Positions 21,401 to 30,275 of a stretch of DNA of 64,000 bases are shown piece after piece. The translations under genes and the position numbers were made by a program. The DNA is taken from NCBI RefSeq assembly GCF_000975055.1, contig NZ_BBRB01000005.1, positions 124,001 to 188,000 of the forward strand, read 5' to 3'. Source of the DNA: Demequina sediminicola (GTDB lineage: Bacteria; Actinomycetota; Actinomycetes; Actinomycetales; Demequinaceae). The stretch's first letter is position 1, and each line of letters begins with the position of its first letter. Below the pieces are notes generated by a model. The model searched no databases, was not told the DNA's origin, and saw only the letters and a list, made by a program, of their open reading frames with translations.

Positions 21401-22885
21401 CTAGTTGCCCGTCAGCTTCTCGCGCAGAGCAGCGAGACGCTCGTCCGATGCCAGCGTGCCGGCGTCGGCGGACTCTTCCTGAGCGGACGAGTATGAGGCG
21501 CCCTCGCCCTTGCCAGCGCGACGACGCGGTGCAGCTGCCTCGGTGGTCTCGGCCTCAGCAGCCTGCTCCTCCTGCTTTGCAACGAAGCTCTTGTGGGCTT
21601 CCCAGCGCTCGTGCGCCTTGGCGTAGTCGGCTTCCCAAGCTTCGCGCTGCTCGTCAAAGCCATCGCGCCATTCCTGGGTCTCGGGGTCGAAGCCCTCGGG
21701 GTACTTGTAGTTGCCCTGCTCGTCGTACTCAGCAGTCATGCCGTACAGCGCGGGATCGAAGTCCTCACCTGCGGGGTCGACACCCTCGTTGGCCTGCTTG
21801 ATCGACAGCGAGATGCGGCGACGCTCGAGGTCGATGTCGATGATCTTGACGAAGACCTCTTCATCAGCCGACACGACCTGCTCGGGCAGCTCGACGTGAC
21901 GCACGGCCAGCTCGGAAATGTGCACCAGACCTTCGATGCCGTCGTAGACGCGCACGAACGCACCGAACGGTACGAGCTTGGTGACCTTTCCAGGAACAAT
22001 CTGACCGATCGCGTGGGTACGTGCGTAGACGGCCCATGGGTCTTCCTGAGTGGCCTTGAGCGACAGCGACACACGCTCGCGGTCCATGTCGATGTCGAGA
22101 ACCTCGACCTCGACTTCCTGACCCACTGACACAACCTCGTTGGGGTGGTCGATGTGCTTCCAGGAAAGCTCGGAAACGTGAACCAGACCGTCGACGCCAC
22201 CCAGGTCCACGAAGGCACCGAAGTTGACGATCGACGAGACGGTGCCCTTGCGGACCTGTCCAGGCTGGAGTGCGGTGAGGAAGGTCGAACGGACCTCCGA
22301 CTGAGTCTGCTCAAGGAATGCACGACGCGACAGAACAACGTTGTTGCGGTTCTTATCGAGTTCGATGATCTTGGCCTCGATCTGCTGACCGATGTAGGGC
22401 GCGAGATCGCGCACACGGCGCATCTCCACCAGCGACGCGGGCAGGAACCCACGCAGGCCGATGTCCACGATCAGACCACCCTTGACGACCTCGATCACGG
22501 AACCGGTGACAACACCGTCTTCTTCCTTGATCTTCTCGATCGAGCCCCATGCGCGTTCGTACTGTGCGCGCTTCTTGGACAGGATCAGACGGCCTTCCTT
22601 GTCCTCCTTCTGGAGAACGAGGGCCTCGATGGTGTCGCCAACTTCTACGACCTCATCGGGGTTCGCGTCGTGACGGATCGACAACTCGCGCGAAGGGATA
22701 ACGCCTTCGGTCTTGTAGCCGATGTCGAGGAGAACCTCGTCACGGTCGACCTTGACGATGGTGCCCTCAACGAGGTCGCCGTCGTCAAAGTTCTTGATAG
22801 TCGCGTCGACGGCTGCGAGGAAATCCTCAGCGGAGCCGATGTCGTTGACAGCGATAGGGGTGGACTCGGGGGTGGATACGGACAT
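21401..22885 (-). CDS. rpsA: 30S ribosomal protein S1
   Basis: S1 helps load mRNA onto the 30S subunit. The 494-aa protein has four S1 RNA-binding repeats, at about residues 35-105, 120-190, 205-275 and 290-360, with motifs such as GTVSSIVNFGAFVDLGGVDGLVHVSEL. An acidic, alanine-rich tail follows. Four repeats is the usual Gram-positive form. It has its own upstream promoter candidate and downstream terminator. Confidence 0.97.
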   Translation of the reverse strand: MSVSTPESTPIAVNDIGSAEDFLAAVDATIKNFDDGDLVEGTIVKVDRDEVLLDIGYKTEGVIPSRELSIRHDANPDEVVEVGDTIEALVLQKEDKEGRLILSKKRAQYERAWGSIEKIKEEDGVVTGSVIEVVKGGLIVDIGLRGFLPASLVEMRRVRDLAPYIGQQIEAKIIELDKNRNNVVLSRRAFLEQTQSEVRSTFLTALQPGQVRKGTVSSIVNFGAFVDLGGVDGLVHVSELSWKHIDHPNEVVSVGQEVEVEVLDIDMDRERVSLSLKATQEDPWAVYARTHAIGQIVPGKVTKLVPFGAFVRVYDGIEGLVHISELAVRHVELPEQVVSADEEVFVKIIDIDLERRRISLSIKQANEGVDPAGEDFDPALYGMTAEYDEQGNYKYPEGFDPETQEWRDGFDEQREAWEADYAKAHERWEAHKSFVAKQEEQAAEAETTEAAAPRRRAGKGEGASYSSAQEESADAGTLASDERLAALREKLTGN

Positions 22886-22971
22886 TAAGGAGTGACTCCG
22901 ATGGACAGTGGATGTATGAATGGAAAATTTCGTTCTGGCCCTATACGCCTAGGCGCACGTGACCAACGATC

Positions 22972-23001
22972 ATTCTAACCCCTACCACCGACTATGCACA
23001 A
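22972..23001 (-). promoter_or_regulatory. Housekeeping-sigma promoter candidate for rpsA
   Basis: On the minus strand TTGTGC and TAGAAT are separated by 18 bp, a good match to an actinobacterial SigA promoter. Predicted transcription would begin near 22965, giving an rpsA leader of about 80 nt. The leader region (22886-22965) contains no other gene. Confidence 0.6.
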
Positions 23002-23015
23002 CGTGACGCGCTGGA

Positions 23016-23414
23016 TTAGTCGAGACGTTCTTTGATGCTCTGAATGATGTCCGTGGTGGAGACCTCGGGAGTCCTCGGGAGGTAGACAACCTCGCATTGG
23101 TCGCTGTAGTGATCAAACTTTCCGGCCCAGTCGTCTCCCATGACCAACACATCGGCCCGAAACTTCTTGATGTACTCGCCCTTCAACTCCAGCGACTCCT
23201 CGACAAATACGTCATCAACGCATGCGAGATTCTTGACGATCGCGAGCCGATGCTCCTCGCGGTAAACCGGGTAGCGCCCCTTCTTCGACATGTTCAGCTC
23301 GTCAGAAGAGACACCAACCGTGAGGTGATCCCCGAGGTTCGCCGCTCGTAGCAGCACGTTGACGTGCCCCACGTGAAAGACGTCAAAGGTACCAAAAGTC
23401 AAAACTCGGGTCAT
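23016..23414 (-). CDS. tagD: Glycerol-3-phosphate cytidylyltransferase (TagD-like)
   Basis: Couples glycerol 3-phosphate to CTP to give CDP-glycerol, the precursor of poly(glycerol phosphate) teichoic acids. The 132-aa protein has the GTFDVFHVGH nucleotidyltransferase motif at residues 8-17, LVMGDDWAGKFD, and RTPEVSTTDII, equivalent to the RTxGISTT motif. A CDP-glycerol-using transferase starts 54 bp away on the opposite strand, which supports the substrate assignment. Confidence 0.9.
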   Translation of the reverse strand: MTRVLTFGTFDVFHVGHVNVLLRAANLGDHLTVGVSSDELNMSKKGRYPVYREEHRLAIVKNLACVDDVFVEESLELKGEYIKKFRADVLVMGDDWAGKFDHYSDQCEVVYLPRTPEVSTTDIIQSIKERLD

Positions 23415-23468
23415 GCATATAGGCTACGGGACTCCCGTCGGAACGTCGCCCGCCTACACTTGGGATAC

Positions 23469-24785
23469 GTGAACCCCATTGTGAAGTCCTTACGTCGGAC
23501 CAAAGCGAAGACAGCCCGGCTGGTCCGCGCCGCGCAAGATCGCATTCTTGGGCCGCAATTCCTCAAGCAGCCACTGCAGGAGGACACCATTGTGTATACC
23601 TGCGTGTGGCACCGATCGCCTCGCGGAAATCCCCTCGCGATTTACCGCAAGCAACAGGAACTGGCTCCGCATATGCGGGCCGTATGGATTGTTCGCAAGC
23701 AAGACCTCGCAGACCTGCCGCCGGAGATTGAGTACGTGACGCCCCGTACGATCGCGTACCTGCGCCTTATCGCGACGGCCAAGTATTTTGTCGACGATGC
23801 GAACCCTCACTGGAGTGTGCCGCAACGCGATGGTCAAATCTATGTTGAGACACACCATGGCACCGCGTTGAAGTACATGGGGGCGGACCGGCACTATTCG
23901 GGCAAGCGGCCTAGCGACAGCACGATCGTTACGATGCACCGCCGCGCGCAGCGCTGGACCTACAGCCTCACCACAAGCCCGTTCCTCACTGAGGTGTGGC
24001 GGCGTGCTTACAACAACGGATGTGCACAGTTGCCGACGGGGTCTCCGCGCAACGATCGCCTTGTCAACGCGACCGATGAGCAGCGGGCGGCCGCCCGCGC
24101 ACGCCTGGGGCTGCACGACGATGAGAACGCACTGCTGTACATGCCTACGTGGCGGGTACGCAGAGGGGCGAAGGAAGCAGACTTCGACGTGACGGCATTT
24201 GCCGAACGTTTGCCGGCCAAGACACGGCTGTTGATCCGCGACCACTACTACCATGACAAGACCTCGCGAAACATGGTTCCCGACACGGTCATCGACGTCT
24301 CTCGAGGATGGGAAGTCGAGGATCTCTACCTCGCCTCCGATGCCTTGATCACCGACTACTCCTCAGCGATGTTCGACTACGCGTTGGTCGACAAGCCGAT
24401 GCTGTTGTTCTGCTTCGACTGGGATCGGTATCGCTTCGAGCGGGGTACCTACTTCGACATTACGGTCGACGCCCCAGGCGAGGTGACGTTCTATGCGGCG
24501 GCGCTCCTCGATGCAGTCCGGACGGGCTCTTACCTCGCCCCTCACTATGCCGAGCAGCGTGACAGCTTCCGCCGGCGCTTCTGCACCTATGAACGCGGCA
24601 ACGCAGCAGAGCTGGTGGTGCGCAAGGTGTTTCTCGGTGAAGACGTCGTTACTGAGGAGCCGCCGAGCGATGGAAGTATTCCAGCAAGCGTTCGCGGCTG
24701 GACACCTCACCCTCACGTTTCACACCCGGAGGATCCGGCACTTGAACCTCGGCTTCCTCCCGCACCCCCGACGTTGCTGCACTAG
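23469..24785 (+). CDS. CDP-glycerol:polyglycerophosphate glycerophosphotransferase family protein
   Basis: Glycosyltransferase-B-fold enzyme of the TagB/TagF family, expected to add glycerol phosphate units to a cell-envelope polymer. The 438-aa product shows ETHHGTALKYMG, YMPTWR, and the DALITDYSSAMFDY donor-site motif near the C-terminal third. I chose the GTG at 23469; GTG 23481 is an alternative, and the upstream open frame overlaps tagD. A basic N-terminus without a signal peptide fits a membrane-associated cytosolic enzyme. Whether it is a primase or a polymerase cannot be told from the sequence. Confidence 0.85.
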   Translation: MNPIVKSLRRTKAKTARLVRAAQDRILGPQFLKQPLQEDTIVYTCVWHRSPRGNPLAIYRKQQELAPHMRAVWIVRKQDLADLPPEIEYVTPRTIAYLRLIATAKYFVDDANPHWSVPQRDGQIYVETHHGTALKYMGADRHYSGKRPSDSTIVTMHRRAQRWTYSLTTSPFLTEVWRRAYNNGCAQLPTGSPRNDRLVNATDEQRAAARARLGLHDDENALLYMPTWRVRRGAKEADFDVTAFAERLPAKTRLLIRDHYYHDKTSRNMVPDTVIDVSRGWEVEDLYLASDALITDYSSAMFDYALVDKPMLLFCFDWDRYRFERGTYFDITVDAPGEVTFYAAALLDAVRTGSYLAPHYAEQRDSFRRRFCTYERGNAAELVVRKVFLGEDVVTEEPPSDGSIPASVRGWTPHPHVSHPEDPALEPRLPPAPPTLLH

Positions 24786-24880
24786 CTGCGTTGCAGGGCT
24801 AGTGGAGTTGCTGGCCTAGCTGAGTGCCTGCGTGAGGCGAGGCGCTACGGCAAAGAGTCTCGCATCACGAGGTGCAGCCC

Positions 24881-24934
24881 ACAGAAAGGCGCTTGGCGAT
24901 CCGACAGTACGTTGGATCGCCAAGCGCCTTCTGT
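24881..24934. terminator. Bidirectional hairpin between the CDP-glycerol transferase and pfkA
   Basis: The arms at 24881-24902 and 24914-24934 are complementary over 21 positions with one bulged base, around an 11-base loop. It sits in the 164-bp gap between two convergent genes, so it can end both transcripts. No long T-run is present on either side. Confidence 0.7.
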
Positions 24935-24949
24935 AGGAGCTGACGTCGG

Positions 24950-25972
24950 TTACAGGCCCCGAGCGGCTTCGAGCATCTCTTCAGGTACCCACTTGGTCTT
25001 GCCTGACATCGTGGAGAAAGGTTCCAAAACGATGTGCTCTCCCTGGAGTGCGGTGAACTTGTCGGTCTCCCCTGCCACCATGGCGTCAATGGCAGCGACA
25101 CCCATCCGGGTGCCGAGCAAGCGGTCTGCTGCCGTCGGAACTCCACCCCGCTGGGTGTAGCCAAGGACGGTCAGGCGAGTCGCGAAACCGGTGGCATCTT
25201 CGATTGCGTGCGTGACTTGAGCACCGATAGACCCGGCAATGGGGTTACCGCGCGCATTGATCGTCGATTCTCCATCCCAATCGGAGCCCTCCGCAGGGAC
25301 CGCGCCTTCAGCGACGGCAACGATCGAGAAATTCTTGTAGCGGTGACGGTGCTTGATGCGCTTGGCAATCTTGTTGATGTCGAAGGGCTCCTCCGGTGCC
25401 AAAATGATGTCTGCGCCGCCGGCCACACCTGCGGTCACTGCGATCCAACCACTGTGACGGCCCATCAGTTCAACCACCATCACACGGTTGTGAGACTCCG
25501 CGGTGGAGTGCAGGCGGTCGATCGCTTCCGTCGCAACGGTCACTGCCGTGTCGAAGCCAATCGCCGCATCGGTTCCGACTACATCGTTGTCGATGGTCTT
25601 GGGAATACCGATCACCGGAACGTTGAGAGCCTTGGAGACCTTGCCAGCCGCCTTGAGGGTTCCGTCGCCACCGATGCAGATGAAGCCATCCAACTTCTCA
25701 TGGTCGAAGGTATCCTTCACGGCTTCCATGCCACCCTCGACCTTGTGTGGGTGGCAGCGAGCTGTACCCAGCATCGTTCCACCATGGACGAGAATCCCAC
25801 TCACGTCATCCCGCGTCAGCGGAACCGCGTCACCATCAATCACGCCCTGCCAACCGTTGCGAAAGCCAACGATTGAGCAGCCATGTTCGGCCGCGCCGCG
25901 CTTCACTACGGCGCGGATCGCCGCGTTCAGTCCGGGGCAGTCTCCGCCACCTGTCAAAATTCCAATACGCAT
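24950..25972 (-). CDS. pfkA: 6-phosphofructokinase, group III type
   Basis: Phosphorylates fructose 6-phosphate. The 340-aa protein has LTGGGDCPGLNAAIR, GGDGT at residues 101-105 and IPKTIDND with lysine at 125. Glycine at 104 is the ATP-dependent state, while lysine at the 124/125 position is typical of PPi-dependent and mixed group III enzymes. The combination matches ATP-using actinobacterial enzymes such as that of Streptomyces, known to be insensitive to the usual allosteric effectors. ATP use is therefore inferred. It lies 9 bp from the polA stop. Confidence 0.95.
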   Translation of the reverse strand: MRIGILTGGGDCPGLNAAIRAVVKRGAAEHGCSIVGFRNGWQGVIDGDAVPLTRDDVSGILVHGGTMLGTARCHPHKVEGGMEAVKDTFDHEKLDGFICIGGDGTLKAAGKVSKALNVPVIGIPKTIDNDVVGTDAAIGFDTAVTVATEAIDRLHSTAESHNRVMVVELMGRHSGWIAVTAGVAGGADIILAPEEPFDINKIAKRIKHRHRYKNFSIVAVAEGAVPAEGSDWDGESTINARGNPIAGSIGAQVTHAIEDATGFATRLTVLGYTQRGGVPTAADRLLGTRMGVAAIDAMVAGETDKFTALQGEHIVLEPFSTMSGKTKWVPEEMLEAARGL

Positions 25973-25981
25973 GTGATCACC

Positions 25982-28642
25982 CTAGTGTCCGGCGGAACGC
26001 CAGTCCGTTCCCTCGCCGACGTTCACGTCGAGAGGGACTGACAATGCGCCCGCTCCGTGCATCTGGTCTCGTAGAATCCGCTCGATCTGCTCACGCTCAC
26101 CGTGGGCGACCTCTACGACAAGTTCATCATGGACCTGAAGTACCTGCTTGGACCGCAGACTTTGGTCCCGAATCTCCTGATCGACGCCGAGCATGGCCTT
26201 CTTGATAAGGTCCGCGGCACTGCCCTGAATCGGTGCGTTCAGCGCTGCTCGCTCAGCAATGTCGCGCCGCTGCTTGTTTGTCGATGTCAGGTCTGGGAAG
26301 TACCTCCGGCGCCCCATGATGGTCTCGGTATAGCCCACCTCACGCGCCTGAACCACGACCTCTTTCAGGTAATCGCGGACGCCTCCGAAGCGATCAAAGT
26401 AGTCATCCATGAGCCGCTGAGCCTCTCCGACCGGCACCGCCAGTTGCCGTGCGAGACCGAATGCGGACAGACCATACGCAAGCCCGTAGCTCATCGCTTT
26501 CACCTTGGAACGCATCTCAGGCGTGACGTCCTCTGGCTCGACCCCGAACACACGTGCTCCGACGAACCGATGCAGGTCCTCACCATTGCGGAACGCCTCG
26601 ATCAAGCCTTCGTCACCGCTGAGGTGAGCCATGATCCGCATCTCGATCTGTGAATAGTCAGCAGTCAACAGCGTGTCGTAGTCCTTGCCCACCACGAAGG
26701 CCGAGCGAATCCGATGCCCCTCCTCCGTGCGGATCGGAATGTTCTGCAGATTAGGGTCACGCGAGCTCAAGCGACCCGTGGACGCCACGACCTGACTGAA
26801 GGTCGTATGGATGCGTCCGTCGGAACGCACGGCCTGCATGAGCGTCTCAATGATCTGAGCGAGTTTGGTGGCATCCCTGTACACCAGGAGTGCTTCAAGG
26901 AACGGATGTGGGTTCTTGGTCTGCAAGTCCGCAAGCGATGCGGCATCCGTCGAGTAGCCCGTTTTGATCTTCTTGGTCTTCGGCATTTCCAGTACGTCGA
27001 ACAGCACATGCTGGAGTTGTTTCGGGGAACCCAGATTGACAGTCTCCCCGCCGACCGCTTCGTAAGCCTGTGCCGCTGCCGCGTCAGCACGAGAACGGGC
27101 AGCTTCAGCGAGCTCGCTCATCTGCTCGAGGTCCACGGCAAGTCCCGCGTGCTCCATCCGCGCCAGAACCATCACGAGGGGAACCTCAAGCTCACGGTAG
27201 ACCTCGGCCATTCCGCGTTCGGCTACCTCGCTCATCAGGAACGCGTCCAGAGAGGACACCTTTGCCGCGGTCTCACCGACGCGTTGAGCGGCTGAAGTCC
27301 CGAGGCCTAAGTCGAGTTCTCCCCCAGCATCGCCGGCAACGGCGGAGACACCCAAATAGCGTTGGAGGACCGAGTCAAGATCGAAACTGCGCTGATCGGC
27401 ATGCACCAAGAACGCTGCGATCTGGGTATCTCCCACCACACCCGCGAGATCGATGCCCCGCGCTTTAAGCGCATGCCATGCGTCCTTAGACGCATGAGCC
27501 GTCTTAGTGACATCGGCGTCCTCAAGCCACGCGCGCAGCAGCGCCTCCTCGTCCGCACTCAGGTCGCGGAAGTCCACACCCCAGGCTTGACCATCACGTG
27601 CTACACCAAGGGCCCAAGCATCGGCATCTTCACCCGTCTGACCGTCAACGTGCACCGCCACGTGCCCGGTCAAACTTACGATCTCGGCAACCGCGCGTTC
27701 CACCGTGACAGCGACCTCAACTTCGGTTGGACCTACCGCTGACTCACCATCACCGTCCTGCACGAGGGGCAGCAAACGATCACGCAAAGTGCGGAACTGC
27801 AAGGCGTCGCACACCTCATGGATCGCAGCAGCGTCAGCGCCCTGGTACTCAAGTTCAGTGAGCGGCACCTCAACGTCGAGATCGGTGAGCAAGTGGTTGA
27901 GACGCCGGTTCGTGCGCACGTTGTCGATGTGATCCCGCAAGCTCTGGCCGGCCTTGCCAGGTATCTGATCTGCCTGTTCCAGAATCTGGTCCAAATCGCC
28001 ATAGTTGCCAATCCACTTGGCGGCAGTCTTGGGGCCCACTCCAGGGACCCCGGGCAAGTTGTCGCTCGTCTCTCCCACGAGTGCAGCAAGCTCCGGGTAC
28101 TGGTGGGGAGGCACGGCGTACTTCTCGACCACAGCTTCCGGCGTGTAGCGCACCAGGTCCGACACGCCCTTGCGCGGGTAGAGCAACGTGACGTCCTCTG
28201 TCACGAGTTGAATCGTGTCACGGTCGCCCGAAACGACCAGCACGCGCATGCCGGCTTCGCGCCCGAGCCGTGCATAAGTGGCCAGCAAGTCATCCGCTTC
28301 GTAGCGTTCCTTGTCGACCGCTTGGATCCGCAATGCTCCAAGCATTTCGCGAATCAGCGGTACTTGTGGTTCAAAATCCGGAGGCGTCTCATCGCGCGTT
28401 CCCTTGTAGGACGGAAGTTCCTCAGTTCGGAACGTTCCACCCGGGAGATCAAACGCGACTGCCACGTGCGTCGGCTGATTTTCCTTCATCAAGGTCGCCA
28501 ACATGGTGGTGAATCCATAGACAGCGTTAGTGGGGACGCCCGTCGAAGTCGCGAAGTTTTCTACAGGAAGGCCAAAAAAGGCACGAAACGCCATCGACAA
28601 TCCGTCGATCAGTAAGAGTGTTGGTCTGCTGTTGTCGCTCAC
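25982..28642 (-). CDS. polA: DNA polymerase I
   Basis: Repair and Okazaki-fragment processing polymerase of 886 aa. The 5'-3' exonuclease domain fills residues 1-300 (LLIDGLSMAFRAFFG, VVSGDRD, GVPGVGPKTA). The middle 3'-5' exonuclease-like domain lacks the DxE motif, so proofreading is probably absent, as in other actinobacterial enzymes. Polymerase motif A (DYSQIEMRIMAHLSGD), motif B (RRDIAERAALNAPIQG) and motif C (QVHDELVVEV) are intact. Only 18 bp separate its start from a divergent thioesterase gene, so the promoters must overlap coding sequence. Confidence 0.98.
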   Translation of the reverse strand: MSDNSRPTLLLIDGLSMAFRAFFGLPVENFATSTGVPTNAVYGFTTMLATLMKENQPTHVAVAFDLPGGTFRTEELPSYKGTRDETPPDFEPQVPLIREMLGALRIQAVDKERYEADDLLATYARLGREAGMRVLVVSGDRDTIQLVTEDVTLLYPRKGVSDLVRYTPEAVVEKYAVPPHQYPELAALVGETSDNLPGVPGVGPKTAAKWIGNYGDLDQILEQADQIPGKAGQSLRDHIDNVRTNRRLNHLLTDLDVEVPLTELEYQGADAAAIHEVCDALQFRTLRDRLLPLVQDGDGESAVGPTEVEVAVTVERAVAEIVSLTGHVAVHVDGQTGEDADAWALGVARDGQAWGVDFRDLSADEEALLRAWLEDADVTKTAHASKDAWHALKARGIDLAGVVGDTQIAAFLVHADQRSFDLDSVLQRYLGVSAVAGDAGGELDLGLGTSAAQRVGETAAKVSSLDAFLMSEVAERGMAEVYRELEVPLVMVLARMEHAGLAVDLEQMSELAEAARSRADAAAAQAYEAVGGETVNLGSPKQLQHVLFDVLEMPKTKKIKTGYSTDAASLADLQTKNPHPFLEALLVYRDATKLAQIIETLMQAVRSDGRIHTTFSQVVASTGRLSSRDPNLQNIPIRTEEGHRIRSAFVVGKDYDTLLTADYSQIEMRIMAHLSGDEGLIEAFRNGEDLHRFVGARVFGVEPEDVTPEMRSKVKAMSYGLAYGLSAFGLARQLAVPVGEAQRLMDDYFDRFGGVRDYLKEVVVQAREVGYTETIMGRRRYFPDLTSTNKQRRDIAERAALNAPIQGSAADLIKKAMLGVDQEIRDQSLRSKQVLQVHDELVVEVAHGEREQIERILRDQMHGAGALSVPLDVNVGEGTDWRSAGH

Positions 28643-28660
28643 TGTGACAACCTATCTCTT

Positions 28661-29074
28661 ATGACCGACAACGACGCGGCCACGTCACCGTCCAGTGGCG
28701 CGCCCACTTTGATGGACCTGCTGGGAATCTTCATCGACGAAGCCTCCGCGCAGCGTGTGACAGGAACCATGCCCGTCGGAGGGAACACACAGCCCTACGG
28801 TTTGCTTCACGGCGGGGCGACTGCGGCCCTCGCCGAAACACTCGCGTCAATCGGCGCGATGCACCATGCAGGACCTGAGTCCATCGCCGTTGGCGTGGAC
28901 CTCAACATCACGCACCATCGATCCGTTGCTGAGGGTTCGGTGCGTGGAACCGCACAGCCGCTCCATTTGGGGCGCACGACGGCCACTTACCAGGTGACCG
29001 TAGAGGACGACCACGGGCACACAGTCGCATCGGCGCGGCTCACGTGCGCTATTCGACCCCGGCGTGCTACATGA
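28661..29074 (+). CDS. PaaI-family hotdog thioesterase
   Basis: A 137-aa single hotdog-fold protein with the PaaI-type motif QPYGLLHGGATAALAETLAS, where the Asn/Asp-HGG loop of related thioesterases reads LLHGG. VDLNITHHRSV and a C-terminal strand pair follow. It should hydrolyse an acyl-CoA, but the substrate is unknown. The gene is divergent from polA and 55 bp upstream of the liv operon. Confidence 0.87.
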   Translation: MTDNDAATSPSSGAPTLMDLLGIFIDEASAQRVTGTMPVGGNTQPYGLLHGGATAALAETLASIGAMHHAGPESIAVGVDLNITHHRSVAEGSVRGTAQPLHLGRTTATYQVTVEDDHGHTVASARLTCAIRPRRAT

Positions 29075-29129
29075 CGGAAACATCCGTGCCTTAGGTTGTG
29101 CGACAAGACAAAACACCCTGGGAGGGGCT

Positions 29130-30272
29130 TTGACGAACATCATCGACCGACGCGTTCTGATGCGCGCGTTGATCGTCCTCGTTGTCGCAGCTGCTGCCTC
29201 AATTGCGTTTGGCGCGTGGGGTTCCCCCGCAGTCGCCAGCACAGTAGACACTGCCGTCGCTCACGCGTCAGCAGTGTCAAGTGAGACAGTGGCTACGGCA
29301 CCGCAGGTCGACACCATCACCCAAACAGCAGTGGAACCTGATGAGGAAATCGGGACCAACCGCTACGTGCAGCAGTTCATCAACGGCATCGTTTTTGGAC
29401 TACTCCTCGCACTCGCGTCAGTAGGTCTTTCACTCATCTACGGCACGACAGGGCTCAGTAACTTTGCTCACGGAGAACAAGTCTCCCTCGGCGCAATGCT
29501 GACGTTCTTCTTCGCGACGCAACAGCCGGTGTCACTTCCATTCGTACCCGTCGAGTTCACCATCGGGTGGCCACTGATACCTTCTGCGCTCGCCGCAATT
29601 GCCCTCGCCGCAGGCACGGGTTGGCTCCAGGACAAGTTCCTTTGGTCACCATTGCGTCGCCGCAAGGTATCGATTGTGCAACAGATGATTGTCTCCATCG
29701 GCCTCTCCCTGGCGATGCTGAACTTCATCCAATGGTGGTTCGGAGCAGAACGCCGCCGAATCTCTACATCGATCGATACGCGTATCGATATGGGTGTCTT
29801 CACCATCGGCCAAACGACCCTGTGGTCCGTCGCTATCGCCATCATCTGCCTTGCGGCGGTCGCCTACTTCCTGCTGCGCACCCGTACCGGACGTGCGACC
29901 CGTGCGGTCTCAGACAACCCCGCACTGGCATCGGCCTCCGGCATCCGTGTCGAGAAGGTCGTGCGCCTCGTGTGGATCATGGCCACAGGCCTCGCAGCTG
30001 TTGGCGGAATCCTTCTCGCGCTCTACGACAACGCCGCAGCATTCGACGTAGGGGCGCGACTCCTCTTGCTGATGTTCGCCGCAGTGACCCTCGGAGGTCT
30101 GGGCCAGGCATTCGGTGCACTGGTGGGTTCCCTGGTCATTGGAGTCGCAGTCGAAATGTCGACACTCTGGCTCGGAACCGACCTCAAATACGCCGTCGCA
30201 CTCGGCATCCTGATTCTCGTGCTGCTGGTGAGACCACAAGGAATCCTTGGACGAGCGGAAAGGGTGGGCTAG
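29130..30272 (+). CDS. livH: Branched-chain amino acid ABC transporter permease LivH
   Basis: First permease of a HAAT-family importer. The 380-aa product has one N-terminal hydrophobic segment (about residues 10-32), a 40-residue polar Ala/Thr/Val-rich stretch, then eight or so membrane helices. These include the LivH motif SVGLSLIYGTTGLSNFAHGE and the C-terminal LLVRPQGILG. I chose the TTG at 29130, preceded by GGAGGGG at 29121-29127; an ATG at 29159 lacks a ribosome site. The extended N-terminus resembles a signal sequence plus linker, which is unusual for LivH. livM follows within 3 bp. Confidence 0.9.
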   Translation: MTNIIDRRVLMRALIVLVVAAAASIAFGAWGSPAVASTVDTAVAHASAVSSETVATAPQVDTITQTAVEPDEEIGTNRYVQQFINGIVFGLLLALASVGLSLIYGTTGLSNFAHGEQVSLGAMLTFFFATQQPVSLPFVPVEFTIGWPLIPSALAAIALAAGTGWLQDKFLWSPLRRRKVSIVQQMIVSIGLSLAMLNFIQWWFGAERRRISTSIDTRIDMGVFTIGQTTLWSVAIAIICLAAVAYFLLRTRTGRATRAVSDNPALASASGIRVEKVVRLVWIMATGLAAVGGILLALYDNAAAFDVGARLLLLMFAAVTLGGLGQAFGALVGSLVIGVAVEMSTLWLGTDLKYAVALGILILVLLVRPQGILGRAERVG

Positions 30273-30275
30273 ATC

